Source: Burkholderiaceae bacterium
Lineage (GTDB): Bacteria > Pseudomonadota > Gammaproteobacteria > Burkholderiales > Burkholderiaceae
Direction of reading: 5' to 3'
Length of the DNA stretch: 41,777 nucleotides
Assembly (NCBI GenBank): GCA_009924985.1
Contig: RFQL01000005.1
Span: 1 to 41,777, forward strand
The position numbers and the translations under genes were made by a program. Shown here in pieces: positions 23,661 to 31,866 of the stretch; the first letter of the stretch is position 1, and each line of letters begins with the position of its first letter. Under the pieces are notes generated by a model. It searched no databases. It was not told the DNA's origin and saw nothing but the letters and a program-made list of their open reading frames with translations.

Positions 23661-26240
23661 TTACGCACCAATTCGTAAAGTATCATCAATGAGCGTAGCA
23701 ACTTGCGTTTTAGTAGCCTGTGAAGCTGCTGAATATGCACGTTGCAATACCATTAGTCTTACTAATTGCTGTGTTAAATCTACATTAGACTGCTCAAGTG
23801 CCTGCGCACGAACGGCCCCCATTTGTGAACCGTTCGGGGTATCCTCTCTTGGATCACCGGATGCTGAGGATGCTTGAAAACCATTACCCCCAACTGGAAT
23901 TAAGCCTTCAAAATTATTAAAGGTTGCAAGTATTAGTTGGCCTTTTGTAATGGACTTACCATTATCGTATTGTGCTACTAACTTACCATATGCATCAAAT
24001 GAATATGCTGTAAGTTGTGCAGTAGGTGACCCATCTTGGGTATTGGCGTATGTCTGTGCACTTGAGGAGTATGCAGTTGTTTCTGTACTTGTTACATCAA
24101 AGCTCATTACTCCACCATTTGTTGTCTTACCCCACGTATTTCCAGTACCCCCCGTTGCACTCACGGTAAACTTTGAGTTGAATTGTGGCTTTTTATTTGC
24201 ATCCCTTGACAAGGAATCTAAATTCTTACCTGCTATAAATGCCATTGTTCCTATTGAGGTTTGTTCATAATTCGTTAGACCTGATAATTTGATTGCAGTT
24301 GTTCCTGTCCCAGTTGAGTTAATTCCGACGGGAATCGTATCAATCGTTGCGAACATTGCATAACGATCTACCTCTGCTGTATATCTTGGTGTGGTTACGC
24401 TAGCTTCACTGATATCTCTTCTTTTTACAGTTAAGATTGTTCCATCACTTAATTTAAGATTAGATACAGCTCCAAGCATTCCATCACCAATAACAGTCGC
24501 ACTAAGGTTTGTAACATTAGTTGATGTAGCTGTACTTGTAAAAGTTACAGTTGCTGTACTCAGCGCACCAGTTGAATAACCAATTAAATTTCCACTAACT
24601 GTTCCGACTGACGATGAATTTCCTGTTGCTCCATTAGCTAAGTTTTGAAATACTGCAGCAACTTCTGCAGCAGTTGCACCATTAGTTCCTGCCGTAAAAC
24701 TAACTCCGGCAACATTTACTGTTCTTCCAGCTGCTAAAGCTGTAAAAGTAATTGCTGCTTTTTCATTATCATTTCTTGTTACATTTCCTAAGCTTGTGGT
24801 TGCGGCACCAGTTGCTGTTGCAGTTACAGTTAATGTCGTGCCACCACTAACAGCACCACCTGCCCAGCCAGTTGTTTTTGTTCCTGTAAAAGTTCCAGTG
24901 GTCCCGGCTGTAGCACTTGTTAATTGTGCTGCAAACTGCGTGGCTAGACTTGCACCCGTTGTAGTTGCTGCTGCGGTGAATGTAATTCCAGCAATCGTAA
25001 TGGCCTCACCTCTGGACAGGGTTGTACCTGAGAGATCATACGCATTTGTTGACCCTGTTCCAGATCCATTCGCTGTGTAAGTTGTAGCTATTGTAGTATT
25101 TACAAAATTGGTAATTACGCTAGTTGGCGGTATGCTTGTTAATTGAGCATTAGTTGCTGTTATCGAATAAGAATTTCCAAAAGTACCTGTTAATGCCTCA
25201 GTACTTGTATAACCCGAACCTGTTTCAGTAATAATGAGCGAAGTAACGACACCATCTGCTACGGTGACCGTTCCAAGCGCACCTGTTGCCCCTGAGGTGC
25301 CTCCTGTAAGAGCCACATTCTTATATATGCCATCGATATAACTAGTGACAGCAGGTGAGATTGTTGCGGATTTTACTCCGTTACTGCTCTCTGAGCCACC
25401 ACTTAAATATGTCAGTGTAGTGCTTGCAAGAGTTTGCGTTGAACCTGTAACCGTATTTGCAACTGCTGTTGTTGCAATTTTATTAGTTTGTTCTCCATTT
25501 AATGTGGTTCCTATTGATTGATCCACTCCAAATGTAAAGGTAGTACCAGTAGTACTATCTCTAGTTAAAACTAAATCTGCAGAATTTACTTTCTTGCTAA
25601 AAATTGATAATGTGTGCGGAGTTCCCTTGTCATCATAAACAGTTTGTGATGTTGCTTGAGAATAGCTACTTGGCTCTAATCTATCAAATAATCGTCCAGA
25701 AAGTGAGCTAGCTCGATTATCTAAATTTATTTCGATTGTTGATTTTCTTGAAGGTACTTGTGATAACGGAGTGTCATCCATTTTTAAAACTGATTTTGTG
25801 CTCGTAATGATTGTTCCAGTGGCATCGGCTGCATGACCAACCAAAAATAATCCATTTTCATTCACAATGCGTTGTTGGCTATCAACTGCGAACTGGCCAT
25901 TTCGAGTGTACTGAAACTTTTGCGGATTCTCGGTTGGTACAGAGCCATCAGCTTGCTTTGCAAGAATAAACATTCCTGGACCAGCAATTGCTAAATCAAG
26001 TGGGTTTTGTGTACCAGATATCGTACCGTAAGTATTAGCACGGCGAATGATCATTCGGGATGTGCCCATGCCAGCTCGATCCATACTTTGAGGATTTTGT
26101 GCTTTAAAAAATTGATCGGAAAAAACAAATTCGGCTGCCTTGTATCCAATAGTTTGGCTATTGGAGATATTATTACTGGTGACGTCAATTGCTTCCGAAA
26201 ACGCATTTAAACCTGATACACCTATTCCGTACTGTGCCAT
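23661..26240 (-). CDS. flgE: Flagellar hook protein FlgE, strongly enlarged
   Basis: An 859-residue FlgE, about twice the typical 400. Residues 1-110 hold the conserved hook core (YGIGVSGLNAFSEAIDVT, NNISNSQTIGYK, RRANTYGTI) and the last 150 hold the matching end (SNVDLTQQLVRLMVLQRAY, ATKTQVATLIDDTLRIG). Between about 245 and 600 lies a Thr/Ala/Gly/Ser-rich insert, including two related repeats (about 404-490 and 495-585) with TITFxAxxxG-like strands such as AITFTALAAGRTVNVAGVSF and TNVTNLSA. These match the FlgK repeats. FlgE polymerises into the hook, the universal joint, and the insert would project outward. Neighbours flgD (hook cap) and flgF are normal. Confidence 0.95.
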   Translation of the reverse strand: MAQYGIGVSGLNAFSEAIDVTSNNISNSQTIGYKAAEFVFSDQFFKAQNPQSMDRAGMGTSRMIIRRANTYGTISGTQNPLDLAIAGPGMFILAKQADGSVPTENPQKFQYTRNGQFAVDSQQRIVNENGLFLVGHAADATGTIITSTKSVLKMDDTPLSQVPSRKSTIEINLDNRASSLSGRLFDRLEPSSYSQATSQTVYDDKGTPHTLSIFSKKVNSADLVLTRDSTTGTTFTFGVDQSIGTTLNGEQTNKIATTAVANTVTGSTQTLASTTLTYLSGGSESSNGVKSATISPAVTSYIDGIYKNVALTGGTSGATGALGTVTVADGVVTSLIITETGSGYTSTEALTGTFGNSYSITATNAQLTSIPPTSVITNFVNTTIATTYTANGSGTGSTNAYDLSGTTLSRGEAITIAGITFTAAATTTGASLATQFAAQLTSATAGTTGTFTGTKTTGWAGGAVSGGTTLTVTATATGAATTSLGNVTRNDNEKAAITFTALAAGRTVNVAGVSFTAGTNGATAAEVAAVFQNLANGATGNSSSVGTVSGNLIGYSTGALSTATVTFTSTATSTNVTNLSATVIGDGMLGAVSNLKLSDGTILTVKRRDISEASVTTPRYTAEVDRYAMFATIDTIPVGINSTGTGTTAIKLSGLTNYEQTSIGTMAFIAGKNLDSLSRDANKKPQFNSKFTVSATGGTGNTWGKTTNGGVMSFDVTSTETTAYSSSAQTYANTQDGSPTAQLTAYSFDAYGKLVAQYDNGKSITKGQLILATFNNFEGLIPVGGNGFQASSASGDPREDTPNGSQMGAVRAQALEQSNVDLTQQLVRLMVLQRAYSAASQATKTQVATLIDDTLRIGA
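24486..25031 (-). repeat. Two diverged adhesin-like repeat domains inside flgE
   Basis: Codons about 404-490 and 495-585 encode two diverged copies of the same Thr/Gly-rich unit: ITIAGITFTA and VNVAGVSFTAGTNGATAA mark their first strands. The second copy is closer to the flgK repeat than the first, judged by eye (GATAAEVAAVFQNL compared with GATAAQVSSAFANI; TNVTNLSA compared with LNVSNLTA). Confidence 0.75.
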
Positions 26241-26267
26241 TTTATATTCCTTTTTCTTCAGTAATTT

Positions 26268-26960
26268 TTATTTAACCCATTGCTTAACTTCAGATGTTTT
26301 AATACTGCGTCCATCTGCTAGCTTAAGTATTGCCTCTCCAGAGCTACCATCCTTTAAAATGGATACAACTGGTGATCCTATGTAAACCGTAGGATTCTCA
26401 TTTATGCCCGTACTATTTTTTCCACTAATCTCAACCCGGTAAATACCATTTGCCATTGAAGTGCCGTTGGCATCGACTCCGTCAAATGCAAAATTAGCCA
26501 TGCCACTATTGAGACTACCCAGTTGAGCTGTACCCACAACATTCCCACTAGAGTCTTTAATCGTTGCAAAAACATCCTGTAAAGGGTTTGCTAAGTTAGC
26601 TCCTAAAACAACTTTGCCTCCAGTGTAATTAATCGAGCTACCTGCAACCATAGGACTTTGGCCAATTAGGCTGGCTTGGTTCATGAAATTTGTACTTTGC
26701 ATCTGGGCCAACATCGCTTGCATAGAGGTATTCATGGTACCCATGCTACTCACCATATTAAGTTGTGACATTTGCGCAGTCATGGTTGAAGCATCCATTG
26801 GACTCATCGGATCTTGGTTTTTAATCTGAGCAATTAGAAGCGTTAAAAAGTTCTGAGTCTGATCTGCGGCGCTCATACCGGTATTGGGATTTGTATCCTT
26901 TGGCTTATTCGCTAACGCTGGATCGTATATCCGAATTCCACTCATTCCTGAAGTTGTCAT
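26268..26960 (-). CDS. flgD: Flagellar hook cap protein FlgD
   Basis: A 230-residue FlgD, the hook-capping scaffold that allows FlgE to polymerise. The N-terminal export and cap region includes QTQNFLTLLIAQIKNQDPMSPMD, a family hallmark (split as QTQNFLTLLIAQ and IKNQDPMSPMD). The central part has a FLG domain of alternating strands (SSGNVVGTAQLGSL, NGIYRVEISG). Length is normal. It sits 17 bases after flgC and 27 bases before flgE, in standard order. Confidence 0.95.
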   Translation of the reverse strand: MTTSGMSGIRIYDPALANKPKDTNPNTGMSAADQTQNFLTLLIAQIKNQDPMSPMDASTMTAQMSQLNMVSSMGTMNTSMQAMLAQMQSTNFMNQASLIGQSPMVAGSSINYTGGKVVLGANLANPLQDVFATIKDSSGNVVGTAQLGSLNSGMANFAFDGVDANGTSMANGIYRVEISGKNSTGINENPTVYIGSPVVSILKDGSSGEAILKLADGRSIKTSEVKQWVK

Positions 26961-26977
26961 AATGTCCTCGATTTACC

Positions 26978-27382
26978 TTACTTACCTAAATCCAATGTCT
27001 TTAGCATCAACTGTCGTGAAACATTCATTGCTTCAATGTTCATTTGATAGGAGCGTTGCGCTGAGATCATGTTGACCATCTCTTCAACGGGATTCACATT
27101 AGGCATATCCACATAACCTGCTGGATCGGCTTTTGGATGTCCTGGACGGTACTCTCTTCGGAACGGCTCCTTACTCTCTACGATTTCGGTCACTGCCACA
27201 CCAGCACCTGCTTTATTGGGGGCTGGTATTGCTGAAAAGATAACTTGTCTTGCACGATATGCACGACCATCTGGACCTGAAACGCTCTCCACGTTGGCAA
27301 TATTGGATGAGATTACGTTCAAGCGCATGGCTTGAGCGGTCAAACCAGAAGCACCGATATCAAAAGATGATAAGAGACTCAT
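26978..27382 (-). CDS. flgC: Flagellar proximal rod protein FlgC
   Basis: A 134-residue FlgC of standard length. The N-terminal motif reads LTAQAMRLNVISSNIANVES, and the C-terminal half contains YVDMPNVNPVEEMVNMISAQ and the terminal helix MNVSRQLMLKTLDLGK. It polymerises in the proximal rod with FlgB and FlgF. Its ATG overlaps the flgB stop by 4 bases, so the two are translationally coupled. Confidence 0.97.
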   Translation of the reverse strand: MSLLSSFDIGASGLTAQAMRLNVISSNIANVESVSGPDGRAYRARQVIFSAIPAPNKAGAGVAVTEIVESKEPFRREYRPGHPKADPAGYVDMPNVNPVEEMVNMISAQRSYQMNIEAMNVSRQLMLKTLDLGK

Positions 27383-27798
27383 GAGGCTTGTCCGGTGATG
27401 GCTGACATCCGACTCTTAATGTTGCCGCCCAAGAAGGTCAGAGCAGCTTCCGTAAAGACGGAGTTCTTCGTAAATTGGCTGAGTTCTATATCGCTATCGA
27501 CCGTATTACCATCCATCGACGGTTGGTTGGGAACGCGATAGAGCAGCCCTGGATCTTCATCAATCGGCTTAATTGCGATGTGCGCTTGATGCGTTGTTGT
27601 TAAGGGGACTGAGTTAGAAAAGCGATTTTTACCAGAGAGCTCATTTTCTAAGGTCTTGGCAAAGTCAATATCACGCGCTTTGAACCCGGGGGTATCGGAA
27701 TTTGCCAAATTATTGCTCAAGATTTCTTGACGACGCGTGCGAACTTTGAGCGCAGCTTCGTTAAAAATCAATGAGTCATATTTTGGTACAGCGTTCAT
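27379..27798 (-). CDS. flgB: Flagellar proximal rod protein FlgB
   Basis: FlgB, 139 residues from the chosen ATG, is a proximal rod subunit next to FliE and the MS ring. It shows the motif RRQEILSNNLANSDTPGFKA (residues about 22-41) and the C-terminal FTEAALTFLGGNIKSRM. The frame opens 5 codons earlier at a TTG (27813), but GGGGAAAG directly upstream of the ATG at 27798 is a strong ribosome-binding site and decides the start. It is the first gene of the flg run, about 50 bases downstream of the predicted sigma-54 transcription start. Confidence 0.96.
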   Translation of the reverse strand: MNAVPKYDSLIFNEAALKVRTRRQEILSNNLANSDTPGFKARDIDFAKTLENELSGKNRFSNSVPLTTTHQAHIAIKPIDEDPGLLYRVPNQPSMDGNTVDSDIELSQFTKNSVFTEAALTFLGGNIKSRMSAITGQAS

Positions 27799-27862
27799 AA
27801 TTACTTTCCCCAAAATCCACTAAGAGCAAAAGGCTCAAAGTCTATTTGTTAGTTAGTAATAA

Positions 27863-27877
27863 GCAAAAGCTATGCCA
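27863..27877 (-). promoter_or_regulatory. Sigma-54 promoter upstream of flgB
   Basis: On the minus strand TGGCAT-N5-TTGC matches the -24/-12 consensus TGGCAC-N5-TTGC in all but one position, with the exact GG-to-GC spacing. It lies 65 bases upstream of the flgB ATG, so transcription would start near 27852 with a 5' leader of about 50 bases. RpoN control of rod/hook operons is well known in other polar flagellates. Confidence 0.75.
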
Positions 27878-27953
27878 ACATCAGTAAGTTATTGTTTTTA
27901 ATAAGTATTTAAGTAAGAAGATGGTTATGATTCCACCCCCTGAGACAGATTTG

Positions 27954-27978
27954 CTTGGCATCTCAAATGGATACCAAG
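27954..27978 (-). other. Stem-loop after the carbonic-anhydrase-like gene
   Basis: CTTGGCATC and GATACCAAG (with one mismatch and a loop of about 6 bases) form a hairpin about 45 bases downstream of the stop of the carbonic-anhydrase-like gene and upstream of the sigma-54 site. There is no clear T run after it on the minus strand, so it is at best a weak terminator separating the fli and flg transcripts. Confidence 0.35.
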
Positions 27979-28020
27979 AAAAATCGGTAATTTTTGCCGG
28001 TTTAGATCCAGCCTTACTCT

Positions 28021-29193
28021 TTAGCGAGATTCTTTAATGATTCGATCACCCTTAATTTGTAGGGGCCTAACATTATTGTTATAAATCTGGCCAAAGCTAT
28101 GTACCTGCTGGGCCGAGACGAAAACAGGGGTTTTCATAACAATCCAGGTAACTCCCTCCGCACAGGGAGGCTCAGTCAGGGAACCCATGTACGTAAAATA
28201 AGTTCGATCTGCTGGCAAGAGTTGTAGTGGGTTAATCGTAACGTCGCGAGGTGATGCTACCTGATTTTTAACCAGGGGAACATGATTTAAAAGAACCTGA
28301 AACAATGGGTTTTCTTTGGGCGCGCTATCCCGCCAGGACTTTTTTGCTGCCTCAAATAATTTTGGTGAGGAACTGAGTATCACCTCGATAATGACCTTAC
28401 TACCATCAAAATGCTGATGCGCCAACTGAATCGACATCTCGGCGCGTTCGCCATTAAAAGCAGTTTTACTTGGCTTGTGGATATTTAACCCAAGCAAGCG
28501 GTACTGCTTCTCATTAAGGGTGATGTTGTTGCCCTCCGCACCAATGACCTCCACAGTTCGGCCGTTATCCATGAGGGATAAGAAAAATGGTCGATACTCA
28601 AAAATGATGGGGCTTAAATTTCCTTTAACCGTATTATCAAAATTAATATTAATAGGAGACTGTATTTTTCCTTTTGCACAAAGCTGATTCTCTTTATTAA
28701 GGTTCCCCCAATTTTCAGGGCCAGCAGGTCCATCGGCGTAGGTCCACGGAGTCTCAGGAATTAATTCCTCCTTCACCTTAATCACCGGAGTTTCTGCCTT
28801 GGGTGGCTCTTTTGGTTTTGCCTCAGCCTTTTTTTCCACTTTCACATCGGCCTTAACCTCGGGCTTAGCCTCGGCTTTTTGCACAGGGAATGGGGGTGGT
28901 AGATCGCTACTTCTTAAGACAATATCCCCCGAGCCTTTATTAATTTTCTTAACCAAGGCTTCAGACATATCCTGATCTGGATTGTTAACTGGCTTTGCGG
29001 CCACTGGAGCTGCAGAGGCCTTAGCTACTGGAGGCACCGCAGGTGAAGCAGTAGCAGCGGGACTTACTGGCTTCGCGGTTTGTGCCGCCGCTGGAGACGG
29101 TTCTTTTGCCTTCTCATCGGCAGCAATCGATGGCATCGCAGCGCCTATGAGGCCAAAAGAAAGGATTAGTCGAGACTTAGAAAATGTATACAT
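28021..29193 (-). CDS. Alpha-carbonic-anhydrase-like periplasmic protein, zinc site degenerate
   Basis: A 390-residue exported protein. It has a signal peptide (1-25), a long Ala/Pro/Lys-rich disordered region (about 26-145), then an alpha-carbonic anhydrase domain (148-385) with GKIQSPINI (175-183), a Cys172-Cys344 pair that likely forms the usual disulfide, and GSLTEPPCAEGVTWIV. In active enzymes the zinc is held by three histidines in FHxHxPSE and HxVH. Here the matching positions read Asn237, His239 and Gln256, so two of three ligands are lost and hydration of CO2 is unlikely. It lies between the fli and flg runs, where flgA is often found, with the flgB promoter downstream. It may have become a structural or binding protein of the motor. 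Confidence 0.85.
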   Translation of the reverse strand: MYTFSKSRLILSFGLIGAAMPSIAADEKAKEPSPAAAQTAKPVSPAATASPAVPPVAKASAAPVAAKPVNNPDQDMSEALVKKINKGSGDIVLRSSDLPPPFPVQKAEAKPEVKADVKVEKKAEAKPKEPPKAETPVIKVKEELIPETPWTYADGPAGPENWGNLNKENQLCAKGKIQSPININFDNTVKGNLSPIIFEYRPFFLSLMDNGRTVEVIGAEGNNITLNEKQYRLLGLNIHKPSKTAFNGERAEMSIQLAHQHFDGSKVIIEVILSSSPKLFEAAKKSWRDSAPKENPLFQVLLNHVPLVKNQVASPRDVTINPLQLLPADRTYFTYMGSLTEPPCAEGVTWIVMKTPVFVSAQQVHSFGQIYNNNVRPLQIKGDRIIKESR

Positions 29194-29248
29194 ATGGTTT
29201 ATACGGATTTAATCAATAGACTGTTAAGTAAGTTAGCAAGCACTTTAG

Positions 29249-30061
29249 TTACGGAGTCTTCTTGACAGGGGCTTTTGCAGGACTTGATGGTGTTTTCACT
29301 GTCGTTGGAGTCAAATTAGGCAAGGGATCGATTTGAGGGGTCTTACTAGTCGCAAACATCCACTCGCATTGCATTAGGCCAGCGGCACTCTCTTGACTTT
29401 GCAGCAAGCTCGAAGGCTGAACTATTGGATCGGATTCTAATCTACCAACTAAACTTGGATGAATCTTCTTTGCCAACTGTTTAAATTGGCCTTTTACTAA
29501 ATCGACTAGGCGATCGAAAAATCCATCACCTAACTTTTGTGGATTTCCAGGATCCGCATAGAAATTTGATCTGCAAATTTGTAAACGTCTTTCAATCTCA
29601 CTGGCAGGTAAATAGTAGCCATTAATTAATAAGTTGGTAACTTTTTCATTACAACGCACCCAATTCATAATTTCAGTTTTGCCCAACCCCGATACATTTG
29701 TATTTGGTTGCTCGCTAACCAATTTATCAACCTCGCACTGAAGGCGTTGTCCTTGAAGTACTAAGCGAGCACAGACTTTTTCGCCCGCTTCTTGGCCAGC
29801 CTGCCTCGATTTCATATTTTCAGGCATTGGATATTTTTGCTCACAATCAACAAGTTCTGAGCGAACCTCAGTAGTTGTAGGATTTGCTGGACTAACGTCT
29901 TCTTTTTCAGGAATAATAGTCTCAACACGAATAATTACTCTCGATTTATCGGCATCTGAGTTTGGAGTCTGCGCCTTAATGCAAACTGCGATGCCAGTCA
30001 AGACTAGGACTAAACACAGTTTGGAATAAGAAGTTTGTCGTATTGCCATACTATGGTCCAT
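29249..30061 (-). CDS. Hypothetical secreted Cys-containing protein
   Basis: A 270-residue protein with a signal peptide (core KLCLVLVLTGIAVCIKAQ), a mature region with about five cysteines (in VDCEQ, KVCARL, LQCEVD, VRCNEK, LQICRS) suggesting disulfides in the periplasm, and a disordered Pro/Thr/Lys tail. No family is recognised. Its start overlaps the end of fliR by 11 bases, so it is translationally coupled to the export genes, and the carbonic-anhydrase-like gene follows about 55 bases later. A second ATG at 30049 is possible, but the first has a better-placed GGGG ribosome-binding site. Co-location suggests a motor or ring role. Confidence 0.75.
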   Translation of the reverse strand: MDHSMAIRQTSYSKLCLVLVLTGIAVCIKAQTPNSDADKSRVIIRVETIIPEKEDVSPANPTTTEVRSELVDCEQKYPMPENMKSRQAGQEAGEKVCARLVLQGQRLQCEVDKLVSEQPNTNVSGLGKTEIMNWVRCNEKVTNLLINGYYLPASEIERRLQICRSNFYADPGNPQKLGDGFFDRLVDLVKGQFKQLAKKIHPSLVGRLESDPIVQPSSLLQSQESAAGLMQCEWMFATSKTPQIDPLPNLTPTTVKTPSSPAKAPVKKTP

Positions 30062-30836
30062 TTTTAACTCCCAATCCCTGCCGGATTAAACCCAGAGGCT
30101 CCTCCAGGGAGCGCTTTAATACGTCTGGTAAATCTGGAAGAATAATAACCAATACCAAGAATGCCAATGGAATACTAATTGCAAATCCTACTGAGAAGAG
30201 ATTCATTTGCGGGCTTGTTCGACCTAAAAAGGCTTGGGTCATATTAAACATGATGTATACCAAGAGAATTGGCATAGCTAGTATTAAACCCAAACGAAAA
30301 GAGCTAGTCAAGATATCAATGAAGGCCTGAATACCCCACTGCGAGGGCCAGACTCCAAAGGGTAATGTTTTAAAACTCGAGAGCACTAGATCGATCACTA
30401 ATAAATGGATATTGAGTGCAAAGCACAATGCAATCATGACCAAGCTTAAAAACTGTCCCACCAAACCAGAATTGAGCATTGGATCATTAAAGAAAGTAGA
30501 GGCAAAACTAAATCCGGCCTGAAACGACAAAACTTCAGCTGCTACGTCGACCGCCATTAATCCAAGACGGATCATAAAACCGATGAAAGCGCCGATGGCT
30601 AACTCGATCACAACAAAGAAGAAATTGATATTACCGCCGGGTGTCGGAAAGTTAGCGGTACCAACCATCGGGAACACGTAAAAGGCTAAGAGCAAGGTGA
30701 GCATAACCCGAAACTGCATGGGTAATGCCCGAAACGCAAACACCGGGGCGGTCAAAAATACTCCAAAGATCCGTACCGCCGACAACATTAAAACTAACAT
30801 GTACTGCTCAATCTGCAATCCAGTAATCGTGATCAT
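30051..30836 (-). CDS. fliR: Flagellar export gate protein FliR
   Basis: A 261-residue inner-membrane protein of the type III export gate. It shows about six hydrophobic segments and the family blocks VFLTAPVFAFRALPMQFRVMLTL (split as VFLTAPVFAFRALP and MQFRVMLTL), ELAIGAFIGFMIRLGLMAVD and LGRTSPQMNLFSVGFAIS. FliR assembles with FliP and FliQ into the helical pore. It starts 14 bases after the fliQ stop. Confidence 0.96.
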   Translation of the reverse strand: MITITGLQIEQYMLVLMLSAVRIFGVFLTAPVFAFRALPMQFRVMLTLLLAFYVFPMVGTANFPTPGGNINFFFVVIELAIGAFIGFMIRLGLMAVDVAAEVLSFQAGFSFASTFFNDPMLNSGLVGQFLSLVMIALCFALNIHLLVIDLVLSSFKTLPFGVWPSQWGIQAFIDILTSSFRLGLILAMPILLVYIMFNMTQAFLGRTSPQMNLFSVGFAISIPLAFLVLVIILPDLPDVLKRSLEEPLGLIRQGLGVKNGP

Positions 30837-30850
30837 GATCGCGAGGCTTT

Positions 30851-31120
30851 CTAGCTAATGAGGCTAGGAATGCGGCCTAATAACTCTTGAATGTAATCCA
30901 CAAAGAGTGCAAGTGTTACCGGCCCTGCCAAAAGAATCACCAAACCAAAGATGACTAATTTAGGTACAAAGGCAACAGTAGACTCGTTCACAGAGGTAGC
31001 AGCTTGCAAAATGCCCAAAACGAGTCCAACAACCAATAATGCCAATAGGGTTGGGCCAGCTAATAAAGCTGCCATGCGCAAAGCCTGGTATACCAATTCA
31101 ATAATGAGTCCGCTTTCCAT
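30851..31120 (-). CDS. fliQ: Flagellar export gate protein FliQ
   Basis: An 89-residue protein with two membrane helices (about 16-38 and 49-75), typical of FliQ. The family signature LVVGLVLGILQAATSVNEST is present at 25-44, with VPKLVIFG following. It is part of the FliPQR pore. It begins 2 bases after the fliP stop. Confidence 0.97.
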   Translation of the reverse strand: MESGLIIELVYQALRMAALLAGPTLLALLVVGLVLGILQAATSVNESTVAFVPKLVIFGLVILLAGPVTLALFVDYIQELLGRIPSLIS

Positions 31121-31122
31121 CG

Positions 31123-31866
31123 CTAATTAAAATAACTTTGAACGAGGGATAAAGAAAGTAGCGTCCAACCATCAGCCAGAGCAAAGACTATCAGCTTTAG
31201 GGGTAAGGAGAACATCATTGGCGAAACCATCACCATCCCTAGAGAGGTTAAGATGCTGGCAACCGCAAAATCAATTGCTAAAAACGGAAGGTAGATAACA
31301 AAGCCGATCAGAAAACCAGTTTTAATTTCTGAGATTGCAAATGCAGGAATTAAGACCGTCATTGGCACATCCTCACGGTCATTGATTGGTTTGCCATACA
31401 TTTTGGCAAATAAATTCAAATCATCGCGACGAGTTTGCTTGAGCATAAATTCTTTAAGAGGAACTGAACCCACATCCACCGCTTGAGAAAAGTTCATCTT
31501 GCCAGCGGTATATGGTTGATACGCCTTTTGATAGATGTTCTCGAAAACTGGATTCATGATGAACAGGGTCAGAAAAAATGACAGCCCGATTAAAACAATA
31601 TTGGGTGGCATGGTGGTTAAACCCAAGGCCTGCCTCAAGAGCGAGAACACAATCAGAATTCGCGTGAAGCTCGTTAACAAGATCAGGGCAGCTGGAAGAA
31701 AACTAAGGGCGGTTAATGCTAGTAAGGTTTCAACTGGGACCGAGTAAGTCGTATTAGCCCCAGCTCCCTTCGTGGTGACTAGCGGTAAGGTCTGCGCCCA
31801 CACGAGATCGGGTAGAGCGAGCAGAAAGGAAAAGCTCGCCAAGAGCCAAAATACCTTATTCCTCAA
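31123..31866 (-). CDS. fliP: Flagellar export gate protein FliP
   Basis: A 247-residue FliP. It has an N-terminal signal sequence (1-24, ending VWAQ), then four membrane helices with the family blocks SFTRILIVFSLLRQALG, PPNIVLIGLSFFLTLFIM and, at the C-terminal side, AFAISEIKTGFLIGF and GMVMVSPMM. Five FliP subunits form the core of the export pore. Its start overlaps the end of fliO by 4 bases. Confidence 0.97.
   Translation of the reverse strand: MRNKVFWLLASFSFLLALPDLVWAQTLPLVTTKGAGANTTYSVPVETLLALTALSFLPAALILLTSFTRILIVFSLLRQALGLTTMPPNIVLIGLSFFLTLFIMNPVFENIYQKAYQPYTAGKMNFSQAVDVGSVPLKEFMLKQTRRDDLNLFAKMYGKPINDREDVPMTVLIPAFAISEIKTGFLIGFVIYLPFLAIDFAVASILTSLGMVMVSPMMFSLPLKLIVFALADGWTLLSLSLVQSYFN

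Noticed and set aside
24796-25080. Plus-strand Val/Ala-rich frame within flgE
   Set aside because: Antisense shadow of the low-complexity flgE insert.
28021-29193. Calling the carbonic-anhydrase-like gene flgA because of its position
   Set aside because: It has no SAF-type beta-clip domain; the carbonic anhydrase motifs are clear.
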